The translations under genes were made by a program, and so were the position numbers. 64,000 nt of DNA from Dehalococcoides mccartyi. GTDB taxonomy: Bacteria > Chloroflexota > Dehalococcoidia > Dehalococcoidales > Dehalococcoidaceae. Location of the stretch: positions 806,001-870,000 of the forward strand of contig NZ_CP013074.1 of NCBI RefSeq assembly GCF_001889305.1, written 5' to 3'. This document shows, in pieces, positions 43,426 to 52,083 of this stretch. Every line of letters starts with the position of its first letter. The stretch's first letter is position 1. The notes below the pieces were generated by a model. The model ran no database searches and was not told where the DNA came from. It saw nothing but the letters and a program-made list of their open reading frames with translations.

Positions 43426-46350
43426 ATGTTCAAAATCATCGCCGGGTGGGTCATAAAGTTTAAATATTTAGTAGTCAGTTTCTGGGTGATCCTAGCTGCT
43501 GTAATGGCATTTGCCGCCCCATCCTTACAGGAAGTAAGCAAACTGGACCAGTCCGGTTTTATGCCCACAGATTCAGATTCAACAAAAGCCAGTGCTCTGC
43601 TAAAGCAATACTTCCCAGATGAAATGGCCTCGGTTTCCGGTATGTACCTGATTATGTTTAACAAATCTACTCTCAGCCAGACCGATATGGATTATGCGAA
43701 TCTTATTAGTCAATGGCTGTCTTCGGAGGATGCACCTTATGGCATTGGTGAGATAGATTCGGTATTCAGTAACCCTCAACTATCCAGCCGCCTTATCAGC
43801 CCGGATAATACTACCATGCTAATCAATATCAGCTTGATGCAGTCCGCTCAAGACAAGCAATCTGAAATAATTATCAATGCTATTCACTCCCGGCTTACAG
43901 ATATACCTATAGGACTTGAGATATATGTATCAGGTGAGGCGGGTATGTTAAATGACCTGTATGCAGCTTTGGCAGACAGTATAGACCTGACTACGATAGT
44001 TACTATTATACTGGTTTCGGTTTTGCTGCTTATTATCTACCGCTCACCGGTAGCTTCACTTGTACCTCTGTTAACGATAGGCATTGCCTATCTGGTAAGC
44101 CGTGGTGTGCTTGGTTATATGGCCGAATCAGGGATAAATATCTGGTCACAGCTGGATATATTTATAGTGGTGCTGATTTTTGGTGTAGGTACAGATTACT
44201 GTTTATTTTTGATATCACGTTTCCGTGAAGAACTTCATAATGATCAAAACCGCTGGGATGCGCTGAAAACAGCTTTGGGACGTATTGGAGCAGTTGTTTC
44301 TGCCAGTGCCATAGCTCTTATAGTAGGCTTAATGGGTATGGCGATTGCCCGCTATCAGATGATTCAAACTATGGGGCCTTCGCTTAGTGTAACTATTGCC
44401 ATTACACTGCTGTGTGCTATTACAATTACTCCCGCACTGGCATCTATATTTGGCGGCAAAATATTCTGGCCAAGCAAATTTGATGCCAACCAGAAAGAGA
44501 AGCATGCTGCCTTATCCCCTACCAACAAATTTCGTTTCTGGAGTTGGGTGGGCACTATAACAACCAAGCACCCTTTGCCCATAGCTCTGGCGATAATCGG
44601 CTTGCTTTTTGTACCCTATACCCAGCTATCGCAACAACGGCTTTCATTTGATACTATCAGTGAACTCCCACAGGATGCGGAGTCTGTTATAGGTTTTAAT
44701 AAACTTGTGGAACATTTTAATATAGGTGAGATGATGCCCACCACGCTGGTACTGGCGGACAGAAACGGAAGAAGCTTGAGTACGGCTGATATTCTTGATG
44801 AACTGTCAGATTTGACTGCAAGTCTGGAAAGCCTAAAAGGTGTAGATGGTGTACAATCAGTGCTTCAGCCGGATGGTACTGCCGTCTCAGGTGCAGCACT
44901 TTTAGCTGCAAACCAGATACTTAATTTAATACCTGACCGGTCTTCAGAAAATACAACTCCCGCTGAGCTGGTTTCCGACCAGACTTTGGCAGGTTTTTGG
45001 TTTATAAAAACCTATCTCACGGAGCTTAATCAAAGTTTCCCTTGGGTGGCAGAAGAAACCGCCTATCAAAGTTCTATGGCATCGCTTGATAAGATAACAA
45101 ATATGCTTTTGGATATCCGTTATTCCGCTCAGATAGATACCCAGCTTAATGTACTTACTGAACAAATTCGCCAAACTGCAGATGCTTTACGAGTTGGGTA
45201 TCCTGCCAAAATTGAAATGATTTTTGCCGTTAAAGCTTATTTGGCTGAAAGTGCCCAGTCATATGGCTTTATTGCCGGTTTATATGACTATCAACAAGCT
45301 ATGCAAAAAATTGATAATATTGCGGCGCTGATTGCGCAAGCTAATAACGATGGCAGTATTGTTTCCGGACTGTATGGTCTGGCTTATTCCACCGAACATC
45401 TGGCGTTTGTAATAGGCAGTCAGGGGGTCTATCACCTATTTCCACAGTCATTGCCCGCAGATAGCTCATTATCCGGTACATCTAAAATACTGCTGGGTGA
45501 AATCGAATTATTCAGACAGAATATGCACTCTTTAAGTAGTATACTTTTTGCTCACGGCAACCCGTATTTTATATCCCAAACACTTATAAAGGCCTCACCG
45601 GAGCTAAATAGTCTGGTTAATATGTTTTATTCGGAAGATCAGTCAGGCGTACGCATATTTTTAACTCTTTCTGATTCTCCCTATAGCAACGCGGCAATGG
45701 ATACTATTTCTGAGATAAAAGCATTACTTCAACCAAATAATTCGGATGGGCAACTTTCAAGTTTGGAGTATGGTGTTCAAGGTACTAGCGCCACTAGCCA
45801 AGACGTCAGAGAAATGATTGAACAAGATTACACCAATATCCAAATGATAATCCTGGGAGGGGTTTTTCTGGTCTTGCTGATTCTTTTGCGAAGCATAGTC
45901 GCCCCTGTATATCTGCTCCTTACAGTCATGCTTAGCTACGGGTCAACCATGGGCATTATAACCTGGCTTTTTCAAGATTTGCTGGGGCATGCCGGTATAA
46001 GCTTCATGCTGCCGATTATACTATTTACTTTGATTGTGGCACTTGGCTCAGATTACAATATTTTCCTGGTATCGCGTATCCGCGAGGAATCCGAGAATAA
46101 ACCCATCAAAGAAGCTGTAAAAAATGCCATTTCTTCAACCGGCGGAGTCATTGTTGCCTGTGGCCTGATACTGGGAGGAACATTTGCGGCTATGCTCACC
46201 TCACCCATACTTACCATGTATCAGCTGGGGGCTGCTGTTGCTATCGGTATTATAATGGATACGGTCATTGTCCGGGGCATTTTAGTGCCATCGCTGGCAA
46301 CCATAGTTGGTCGCTGGAATTGGTGGCCATTTCACAAATTGAATAAATAA
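43426..46350 (+). CDS. MMPL/RND-family membrane exporter
   Basis: A 974-residue protein with the duplicated RND layout: one N-terminal helix, an outer domain, then a bundle of helices with TIVTIILVSVLLLIIYRSPVASL and the VGTDYCLFLISRFREEL motif (about residues 258-274), and a second half repeating this (LGSDYNIFLVSRIREE near residue 880). Asp residues in both motifs carry protons. MMPL members export lipids, siderophores or toxic hydrophobes. It is co-transcribed with the MarR gene. The substrate cannot be read from sequence. Confidence 0.92.
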   Translation: MFKIIAGWVIKFKYLVVSFWVILAAVMAFAAPSLQEVSKLDQSGFMPTDSDSTKASALLKQYFPDEMASVSGMYLIMFNKSTLSQTDMDYANLISQWLSSEDAPYGIGEIDSVFSNPQLSSRLISPDNTTMLINISLMQSAQDKQSEIIINAIHSRLTDIPIGLEIYVSGEAGMLNDLYAALADSIDLTTIVTIILVSVLLLIIYRSPVASLVPLLTIGIAYLVSRGVLGYMAESGINIWSQLDIFIVVLIFGVGTDYCLFLISRFREELHNDQNRWDALKTALGRIGAVVSASAIALIVGLMGMAIARYQMIQTMGPSLSVTIAITLLCAITITPALASIFGGKIFWPSKFDANQKEKHAALSPTNKFRFWSWVGTITTKHPLPIALAIIGLLFVPYTQLSQQRLSFDTISELPQDAESVIGFNKLVEHFNIGEMMPTTLVLADRNGRSLSTADILDELSDLTASLESLKGVDGVQSVLQPDGTAVSGAALLAANQILNLIPDRSSENTTPAELVSDQTLAGFWFIKTYLTELNQSFPWVAEETAYQSSMASLDKITNMLLDIRYSAQIDTQLNVLTEQIRQTADALRVGYPAKIEMIFAVKAYLAESAQSYGFIAGLYDYQQAMQKIDNIAALIAQANNDGSIVSGLYGLAYSTEHLAFVIGSQGVYHLFPQSLPADSSLSGTSKILLGEIELFRQNMHSLSSILFAHGNPYFISQTLIKASPELNSLVNMFYSEDQSGVRIFLTLSDSPYSNAAMDTISEIKALLQPNNSDGQLSSLEYGVQGTSATSQDVREMIEQDYTNIQMIILGGVFLVLLILLRSIVAPVYLLLTVMLSYGSTMGIITWLFQDLLGHAGISFMLPIILFTLIVALGSDYNIFLVSRIREESENKPIKEAVKNAISSTGGVIVACGLILGGTFAAMLTSPILTMYQLGAAVAIGIIMDTVIVRGILVPSLATIVGRWNWWPFHKLNK

Positions 46351-46382
46351 AAGATGTAAACCATAGTTAACAGCAGGCGTTT

Positions 46383-47027
46383 TTAAAATACTTTGCATTT
46401 ATAGCTTAAAAGTATTCTGCCCAAAACCTTTATCTTAGTTAAAGGCAAATGCTGACTGGTACCATTGCCATTTGAAAGTCGCAGTCCCTTTTCAGTGGAA
46501 TAAAGGCTGTACCCGTAAACGCCTTGATCTATCTGGCAGGCGTATAAATTTCCATCTTCAATAGCATGTTCCGCTTGAATTACCACCATTTCACCCTGAT
46601 AAATCCCAAAATGTTCAAGATGATTATCTTCGACCTGAAGGGCATAAATATTCTTTCGGTCTTCAACTATGCTGCGAGGGATAAGGAAACTCTTGTATGC
46701 CAAATCTCGTTGAGTCTTGCGTTCAGGCATGCATCCATGTACACAGATTTCCACTGTCTCAAGTCTTTTAAAAACAGTTTGGACTTCTGCCAATATATCT
46801 TCAATCTGTCTTGGGGATACCGGTTCATTTTCAGAAATAAGCTTGGCAGGTTCAATACCAAAAGCATTTGAAAGCTTATTTACAGTTGCTAGAGTAATAC
46901 TCTGCCTCTCACCTTTTTCCAGCTTTCTTATATATTGTCCTGAAAGCCCTGAACGGGTGCCTAGATATTCAGGCGTCCAACCCCGGGCCTTCCGAAACTC
47001 TCGTATTTTTTCGCCTATACTCATCAT
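46383..47027 (-). CDS. XRE-type regulator with a LexA/S24-like C-terminal domain lacking catalytic residues
   Basis: About 214 residues. The N-terminal Cro/C1-type HTH is MSIGEKIREFRKARGWTPEYLGTRSGLSGQYIRKLEKGER. The C-terminal half has the S24 fold pattern (YALQVEDNHLEHFGIYQGEMVVIQAEHAIEDGNLYACQI). The usual GDSM serine is replaced by His (DNHL), and the VKR lysine region reads YGYSLY, so self-cleavage is not expected. The start at 47027 or 47024 is supported by a promoter placed just upstream; the longer frame to 47051 would lie before the transcription start. The target is unknown. Confidence 0.82.
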   Translation of the reverse strand: MMSIGEKIREFRKARGWTPEYLGTRSGLSGQYIRKLEKGERQSITLATVNKLSNAFGIEPAKLISENEPVSPRQIEDILAEVQTVFKRLETVEICVHGCMPERKTQRDLAYKSFLIPRSIVEDRKNIYALQVEDNHLEHFGIYQGEMVVIQAEHAIEDGNLYACQIDQGVYGYSLYSTEKGLRLSNGNGTSQHLPLTKIKVLGRILLSYKCKVF

Positions 47028-47042
47028 TGTAATTATATAGAC

Positions 47043-47071
47043 ATTATGCACTTAAATTATGTAATTGACAA
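47043..47071 (-). promoter_or_regulatory. Promoter of the XRE/S24-like regulator
   Basis: The minus strand reads TTGTCA (47071-47066), 17 bases, CATAAT (47048-47043). Transcription near 47036 leaves about nine bases before the ATG, so the mRNA is nearly leaderless. Confidence 0.55.
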
Positions 47072-47271
47072 TATGTATTTTTCGGTTTTTTATCCGCATA
47101 AATGCATGAATATGCCGGGATAAATGGAACAATAAAACGTATATCACCGAAATATAAACAATAATGCAGTAAATATAGAGAAAATATGCTTAGTTAGCAA
47201 AAATAGGCATTGTAGTAATATGGTGGCTGAATATTTGACGAAAAACGGTTAGCAAAACACGAGGGAGTAAG

Positions 47272-47347
47272 TGGTAGGCCGTACAGGTCTCGAACCTGTG
47301 ACCCTCTGATTAAAAGTCAGATGCTCTACCAACTGAGCTAACGGCCC
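47272..47347 (-). tRNA. tRNA-Lys (anticodon TTT)
   Basis: The minus strand folds as a cloverleaf: acceptor GGGCCGT/ACGGCCT (first pair G-T), D arm GCTCAGTTGGTAGAGC, anticodon stem TCTGA/TCAGA with loop CTTTTAA (anticodon TTT), T arm ACAGG-TTCGAGA-CCTGT, discriminator A and an encoded CCA at 47272-47274. Confidence 0.95.
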
Positions 47348-47451
47348 ACAAACAGACGTTATTTTAGCATCGATGGGTAGGTTTTGACAAACTTTAAGCG
47401 GCTATTTTGGGGTTATTTTTGAAATATTTGTCACTATTAGCCAAATCTCAC

Positions 47452-47787
47452 CTATTTTGTTGTGGTTTCAGCTGGGATAGATTTAATTTCGAGGTTAGAT
47501 TTCCTTTTGCGGCGTTTCCAGCCTAATCCCTCCAGAAAATCACCTATAATTATTTCCTGATATGATTCATGGCGGAGAGATAAATCAGGGTTAATGCGGT
47601 ATTTTATGCCACGTCCCTCTTTTTTCTTGGCTATGTAACCTTCAGTTTCAAGATCGGCAATTATTTTTCTTACAGCCCGCTCGGTAATATGTATATTTTC
47701 AGCAATTTCGCGTGCGGTAATACGTGAATGTCTGGCTAAAAAACTTAGCACCAGTGCGTGGTTTGTAAGAAAAGTCCAGCTCGCCAT
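47452..47787 (-). CDS. Winged-helix regulator, ArsR/MarR-like
   Basis: A 111-residue protein whose first 75 residues form a winged helix: LTNHALVLSFLARHSRITAREIAENIHITERAVRKIIADLETEGYIAKKKEGRGIKYRI. The basic tail (GWKRRKRKSNLEIKS) may add DNA contacts. No metal-binding cysteines are visible, so it is not a classical ArsR sensor. AGGGGAG precedes the ATG. It diverges from the 23-codon peptide gene and the ArsB-like permease across a region of nested inverted repeats that it may bind. Confidence 0.8.
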   Translation of the reverse strand: MASWTFLTNHALVLSFLARHSRITAREIAENIHITERAVRKIIADLETEGYIAKKKEGRGIKYRINPDLSLRHESYQEIIIGDFLEGLGWKRRKRKSNLEIKSIPAETTTK

Positions 47788-47802
47788 TCATAACTCCCCT
47801 AA

Positions 47803-47831
47803 AATTTATGTCCAATTTTACCATTTGACAA
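47803..47831 (-). promoter_or_regulatory. Promoter of the winged-helix regulator
   Basis: The minus strand reads TTGTCA (47831-47826), 17 bases, TAAATT (47808-47803), about 15 bases before the regulator ATG. Confidence 0.5.
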
Positions 47832-47851
47832 GTGCTTTGATTAGTGATAAA

Positions 47852-47944
47852 TTATTCATGTTTTAGATATCATAACTAGTTATGCATGAATAACAGAACA
47901 TCCTGATTGTAAACTATTTTATTCATGCATGCAATATCTAAAAC
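47852..47944. repeat. Nested inverted repeats, probable operator region
   Basis: The outer arms GTTTTAGATAT (47860-47870) and ATATCTAAAAC (47934-47944) enclose inner arms TGCATGAATAA (47883-47893) and TTATTCATGCA (47919-47929). A further TTATTCATG (47852-47860) abuts the left outer arm, and the 12-bp palindrome ATAACTAGTTAT lies at 47872-47883. All repeats are exact. The block lies between divergent transcription units, as expected for a regulator-binding region. Confidence 0.7.
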
Positions 47945-48003
47945 TGACAACGTAAGTGTTGCCACATCGGGTACATTAGAGTGCACGAAAGGGGGTGACT
48001 ACA

Positions 48004-48075
48004 ATGGTTGACAAAAAACCCATGGCTCCTGCTGCCAAGCCCGGCGCTCCCGCTGCCAAGCCCGTTAAGAAGTAA
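48004..48075 (+). CDS. 23-residue Lys/Pro/Ala-rich peptide gene
   Basis: The ORF starts at ATG 48004 after a near-perfect ribosome binding site (AAAGGGGGTGA, five bases before the ATG) and encodes MVDKKPMAPAAKPGAPAAKP followed by VKK. The APAAKP unit occurs twice. A strong terminator begins 25 bases after the stop, so this looks like its own short transcription unit. The product is basic (net positive) and probably unstructured. It resembles the Ala/Pro/Lys tails of histone-like proteins in composition only. Alternatively it is a leader peptide for the permease gene that begins right after the terminator. Confidence 0.6.
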   Translation: MVDKKPMAPAAKPGAPAAKPVKK

Positions 48076-48099
48076 CTGGTAATTCACTGATGGTAAAGG

Positions 48100-48147
48100 G
48101 CAGGAGAATCTCTCTCGCATCAAGGGTGATTCTCCTGCATTATTTTT
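48100..48147 (+). terminator. Intrinsic terminator after the small peptide gene
   Basis: An 11-bp perfect stem (GCAGGAGAATC/GATTCTCCTGC; 48100-48110 and 48128-48138) with a 17-base loop, followed by ATTATTTTT. It ends at the start of the permease gene, so read-through would be controlled here. Confidence 0.8.
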
Positions 48148-48151
48148 GAAT

Positions 48152-49426
48152 ATGCTCTGGTTGCCTGTGTTAATATTCGTGGCCACTATTTTGCTGGTGG
48201 TTTTTAAACCTCGGCCTTTTAACGAAGCCGGGGCTATTTGTTTGGGTGTCTTTCTTATGCTTTTTACGGGGATTATTCCCCTTTCTAATATCAGCCAGAT
48301 ATTTTCGGCAAACCTCAATATTCTATTATTTTTCTTTGGTCTTATGCTGGTAAGTTATTTCGCAGAGTTATCCGGTTTTTTTAGTTCGGCGGCCAATCTA
48401 GCTTTAAAACTTTCCAAGGGTAATTCTTGGCGTTTGTTGGGCTTAGTTTTTGCTCTGGGTATTATCATCACTATGTTTATGTCAAATGATGCCACTGCCC
48501 TGCTCCTTACCCCGGTAGTTTTCATGCTTGTCAGCCGGTATGGGCTAAAACCTTTACCATACGTATTTGCTTGTGCCTTCGTGGCAAATACAGCCTCAAT
48601 GATTTTCCCATTTTCCAATCCGGTAAATTTATTGGCTGTAGACAAGTTTAATCTTAGTCTTAGTGAATATTTGACGTTTATGCTAATTCCTAGCCTACTT
48701 GCCATTACAATCACAATAGCTATATTTTATTTTGTTTTCCGGCGTGATCTTACACCAAGGTTTTCAATAATGGAGAACAAACCTGTTGCCTTAAATAATT
48801 ATTCACGCTCGGTCCGATTTACATTAATTTTTCTGGCAGCAGGTTGTCTTTTAACTTCCTTTATGGGGTGGCCGCTTGCAATTCCGCTTATGGTGACTGC
48901 TTTTATACTGTTAGGTATAACCTTAGTTTATAAAAAAATGGATTTCAATCATCTCAGACATTCTGTTTCATGGTCCATACTGCCATTTGTTCTGGGGTTA
49001 GCTTTCATGGTAAATGGGTTGGAAAATGCCGGGTTGACTACGACGCTTGGTAACTGGCTTTCCGGAACTATGGCTAGTGGTGGCCAACTGGAAACCGGGT
49101 TGATTACGTCTTTCGGCACAGCTATCGGTTCCAATTTTATAAATAACTGGCCGATGATGATGGTTTCAGTATCCAGTTTATCCGTCATAACTGATATCAG
49201 TGGCGGCAATGCATGGCTGGTCTATCAGGCTATTTTGGGCGCAGATTTGGGGCCTAATCTGCTTATAATGGGCTCATTATCTACTATGCTTTGGCTTATT
49301 CTCTTACGTAAACGGGGGCTGACAATAAAGCCCATGGAATACACAAAACTGGGGTTGCTCATCACTCCTCCGGTGCTTCTGATATCAACTTTGGCCATAT
49401 TTCAGTTGGGGAAATTGAGTAATTAG
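48152..49426 (+). CDS. ArsB/NhaD-superfamily anion permease
   Basis: About 424 residues with roughly 11 membrane helices. It contains the ion-transporter superfamily motifs MSNDATALLLTPVVFML (about residue 114) and, near the C-terminus, GADLGPNLLIMGSLSTMLWLILLRKRG, close to the ArsB pattern. Arsenite efflux is the family precedent, but SLC13-type anion transport is possible and no ArsA, ArsC or ArsD is nearby. The start is uncertain: ATG 48152 or TTG 48146, neither with a clear ribosome binding site, and both directly behind a terminator. It ends one base before the MFS gene. Confidence 0.82.
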   Translation: MLWLPVLIFVATILLVVFKPRPFNEAGAICLGVFLMLFTGIIPLSNISQIFSANLNILLFFFGLMLVSYFAELSGFFSSAANLALKLSKGNSWRLLGLVFALGIIITMFMSNDATALLLTPVVFMLVSRYGLKPLPYVFACAFVANTASMIFPFSNPVNLLAVDKFNLSLSEYLTFMLIPSLLAITITIAIFYFVFRRDLTPRFSIMENKPVALNNYSRSVRFTLIFLAAGCLLTSFMGWPLAIPLMVTAFILLGITLVYKKMDFNHLRHSVSWSILPFVLGLAFMVNGLENAGLTTTLGNWLSGTMASGGQLETGLITSFGTAIGSNFINNWPMMMVSVSSLSVITDISGGNAWLVYQAILGADLGPNLLIMGSLSTMLWLILLRKRGLTIKPMEYTKLGLLITPPVLLISTLAIFQLGKLSN

Positions 49427-49427
49427 T

Positions 49428-50813
49428 ATGAAAACAATCACTCGCAAGAGTTTGGATAATAGCATAAAAGACGGAGCGGCATATTCAGCAATGCTGGGGC
49501 TTACCCAGGACTACGTAACTCCTTTCGCTCTGGCACTAAAAGCTTCCGTACCTCAAATTGGTATACTGTCGGCTTTACCGAACTTATCAGTTGCTTTCTC
49601 ACAGCTCTTTGCCCCATTTCTTTCTGAAAGGGCTCAGAGCCGCAAGAGTTTCGTGTTCAAAGCAGTATTATTGCAAGCTGTATGCTTTTTACCTGCTTTT
49701 ATTATGCCTGTGCTTTTCCGTGATTTCGGAGTTTGGTGGCTAATACTCTGGTACACACTGGGTACTATGTTTGGTTCACTTGGTAATCCTGCCTGGTCAA
49801 GTCTGATGGCTGATTTGGTGCCGGGCTCTATTCGGGGGCGTTTCTTCGGTTATCGCGGCATGATAGCCGGCATAATGACTCTGGCATTTTCGCTGGCCAG
49901 CGGCTTACTTTTGCAGATAAGTACGGATACCTTGTTTTTAGGTTTCGGGCTTATATTTTTCGGTGCCAGTTTAGCTCGTTTTATTTCAAGTTTCTTTTTA
50001 AATAAAATGGAAGACCCTCAAGCCAAAGCCCCTGTGAAAGATGGCGTAAGCATGAAAGCTTTGGTAATGGATCTGAATAAAACCCCCATGGGGAAATTTA
50101 TATCTTATTCAGCGCTTATAAATTTCAGTACTTATATTGCCGCCCCATTTTTTGCTGTTTATATGCTGCGTGAACTTGGCTTTGATTATCTGACTTATAT
50201 AATAGTAATTTCCTCAGCTTCAGTTGCCAACTTCGTATTTATGAAGGTTTGGGGAAGGGTTTGTGATATATGTGGTAACGTAAAAATACTTAAATTATGC
50301 AGTATTTTTGTGCCTGTTGTGCCTTTGCTCTGGATATTCAGCCATAACATATATTATCTGATAGGTGTTCAGGCGCTTTCAGGAATAATATGGGCAGGTT
50401 TTCTGCTATCCGGTACCAACTACATTTTTGAAAGTTCAAACCGCCGTAACCGCATGCGGGGTTTTGCACTTTACACAGGCGGAAACAGTCTGGGGATTGC
50501 TTTAGGGGCACTTACGGGAGGTTTCTTAGTCAGTATTTTGCCCCAGCTGAACGGCTATCACATGCTAAGTCTTTTTCTTGTTTCGGTAATAGCCAGAGCA
50601 ATAGTAGTGAGCCTGTTTATAAATGGTATTAAAGAAATGAAACTCAAAGAAAATCCTATACCGCAGGCATTTATTTCTGCCTATAAACTGGATTTATTGG
50701 CTCTAAAAATCAAAATTATATCTCAGTCTATATTTCAGCTGCCGCGCATTTTCCGCCAGCCGCTCCGTTCTGGAATAGTGATAAGGATATTCCAGCTGAT
50801 TATCCGTTTCTAG
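49428..50813 (+). CDS. Major facilitator superfamily transporter
   Basis: A 461-residue protein with about 12 membrane helices. The MFS loop motif appears as APFLSERAQSRKSFVFK and, in the second half, as KVWGRVCDICGNVKIL. The middle cytoplasmic loop (about residues 190-215) separates two six-helix bundles. A basic amphipathic tail of about 55 residues follows the last helix. It begins one base after the ArsB-like permease stop and is probably co-transcribed with it. The substrate is unknown. Confidence 0.85.
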   Translation: MKTITRKSLDNSIKDGAAYSAMLGLTQDYVTPFALALKASVPQIGILSALPNLSVAFSQLFAPFLSERAQSRKSFVFKAVLLQAVCFLPAFIMPVLFRDFGVWWLILWYTLGTMFGSLGNPAWSSLMADLVPGSIRGRFFGYRGMIAGIMTLAFSLASGLLLQISTDTLFLGFGLIFFGASLARFISSFFLNKMEDPQAKAPVKDGVSMKALVMDLNKTPMGKFISYSALINFSTYIAAPFFAVYMLRELGFDYLTYIIVISSASVANFVFMKVWGRVCDICGNVKILKLCSIFVPVVPLLWIFSHNIYYLIGVQALSGIIWAGFLLSGTNYIFESSNRRNRMRGFALYTGGNSLGIALGALTGGFLVSILPQLNGYHMLSLFLVSVIARAIVVSLFINGIKEMKLKENPIPQAFISAYKLDLLALKIKIISQSIFQLPRIFRQPLRSGIVIRIFQLIIRF

Positions 50814-50892
50814 TTTGTAAAAATTTACCTCGGCCTGTTACAAAAATACGTTTGCGTATATATATATTTATGTAAATGCCCTGCCGTACCAG

Positions 50893-50921
50893 TTGGATTT
50901 GCCAATCTCCGGTACTATAAT
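50893..50921 (+). promoter_or_regulatory. Promoter of the M29 aminopeptidase gene
   Basis: TTGGAT (50893-50898), 17 bases, TATAAT (50916-50921), giving a start near 50928 and a leader of about 25 bases. Confidence 0.6.
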
Positions 50922-50952
50922 AAACCGTAATATATCTTAAGTGAGGCTTGCC

Positions 50953-52062
50953 ATGGTTGACCCGCGTACTGAAAAACTGGCCGATTTACTTGTTAACTAC
51001 TCTATCGAGGTAAAACCCGGCGATAAGGTTGCCGTTAACTATTTTAGCGGTGCATTGCCTCTGGCAGCAGAAGTATACAAGAAAATACTAGCTGCCGGCG
51101 GTCATCCATTAATGCAAGTTTCTAAAAATGAGTTTCTGGAATATCTGCTGAGATATGGTTCTGATGAACAGATAAGCTATGTTCATTTCCCACAGAGATA
51201 TATTACGGAACATTATGATGCCACTATCCACCTGCTGGCTGAAGAAAATACCAAGGCCATGACCAGTGTTGATCCCCGAAAAATGGTGGCCTTTGAAAAA
51301 GCCCGCACCGACCTTATGGAAACCAGTATGAGACGAACAGCAGAGGGGAATTTCCGCTGGGTTTTAGCTATTTATCCCACTAACGGATATGCTCAGGATG
51401 CAGGGATGAGTTTGGAAGAATATACTGATTTTGTTTACAATGCCTGCCTGCCGGATATGAATGACCCTGTAGCCTTTTGGAAAAATCTGAATAAGCGTCA
51501 GCAAAAAGTAGTAGATTGGCTTAAAGGTAAAAAACAGGTACATATCAAAGCCAAAGATACTGATTTGCACCTGAGCATTGAGGGACGCAAGTTCATAAGT
51601 TGTGATGGAAAGCTTAATATGCCTGATGGGGAAGTATTTACCGGCCCTGTAGAAGATAGTGCCGAAGGGCATGTATATTTCTCATATCCGGCCATAGAAG
51701 CCGGACGTGAAGTTACCGGGATACGTCTTTGGTTCAAAAAAGGCAAAGTAGTGAAAGCAACTGCCGAAACCAATGAAGAATTTCTGCTTAAAACATTGGA
51801 TACTGACTCCGGCGCTAGATATTTGGGTGAATTTGCTATAGGTACAAGTGAAGGAATCCAAAAATTTACCAAGCAAATACTCTTTGATGAAAAAATAGGG
51901 GGAAGTTTTCATCTGGCCTGCGGCGCAGGTTATCCTGAAACCGGCAGTGTAAATAAATCTGCTATCCACTGGGATATGGTATGCGACCTGCGGGACGGCG
52001 GCGAGATATGGGTAGACGGTGAGCTATTGTATAAAAATGGTAAATTTATTATCGAATACTAA
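50953..52062 (+). CDS. M29-family (AmpS-like) metalloaminopeptidase
   Basis: About 369 residues, the normal length of AmpS/AmpT/PepS aminopeptidases. The first domain is MVDPRTEKLADLLVNYSIEVKPGDKVAVNY. The metal ligands lie in the second half: Glu residues in PDGEVFTGPVEDSAEGHV and GEFAIGTSEG, His in SFHLACGAGYPETG, and His and Asp in AIHWDMVCDL. It removes N-terminal residues from peptides using two metal ions in the cytoplasm. The chosen ATG 50953 has GAGG at six bases; GTG 50941 is a poorer start. Confidence 0.9.
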   Translation: MVDPRTEKLADLLVNYSIEVKPGDKVAVNYFSGALPLAAEVYKKILAAGGHPLMQVSKNEFLEYLLRYGSDEQISYVHFPQRYITEHYDATIHLLAEENTKAMTSVDPRKMVAFEKARTDLMETSMRRTAEGNFRWVLAIYPTNGYAQDAGMSLEEYTDFVYNACLPDMNDPVAFWKNLNKRQQKVVDWLKGKKQVHIKAKDTDLHLSIEGRKFISCDGKLNMPDGEVFTGPVEDSAEGHVYFSYPAIEAGREVTGIRLWFKKGKVVKATAETNEEFLLKTLDTDSGARYLGEFAIGTSEGIQKFTKQILFDEKIGGSFHLACGAGYPETGSVNKSAIHWDMVCDLRDGGEIWVDGELLYKNGKFIIEY

Positions 52063-52083
52063 TTTTATATAGTCAAAATAATT

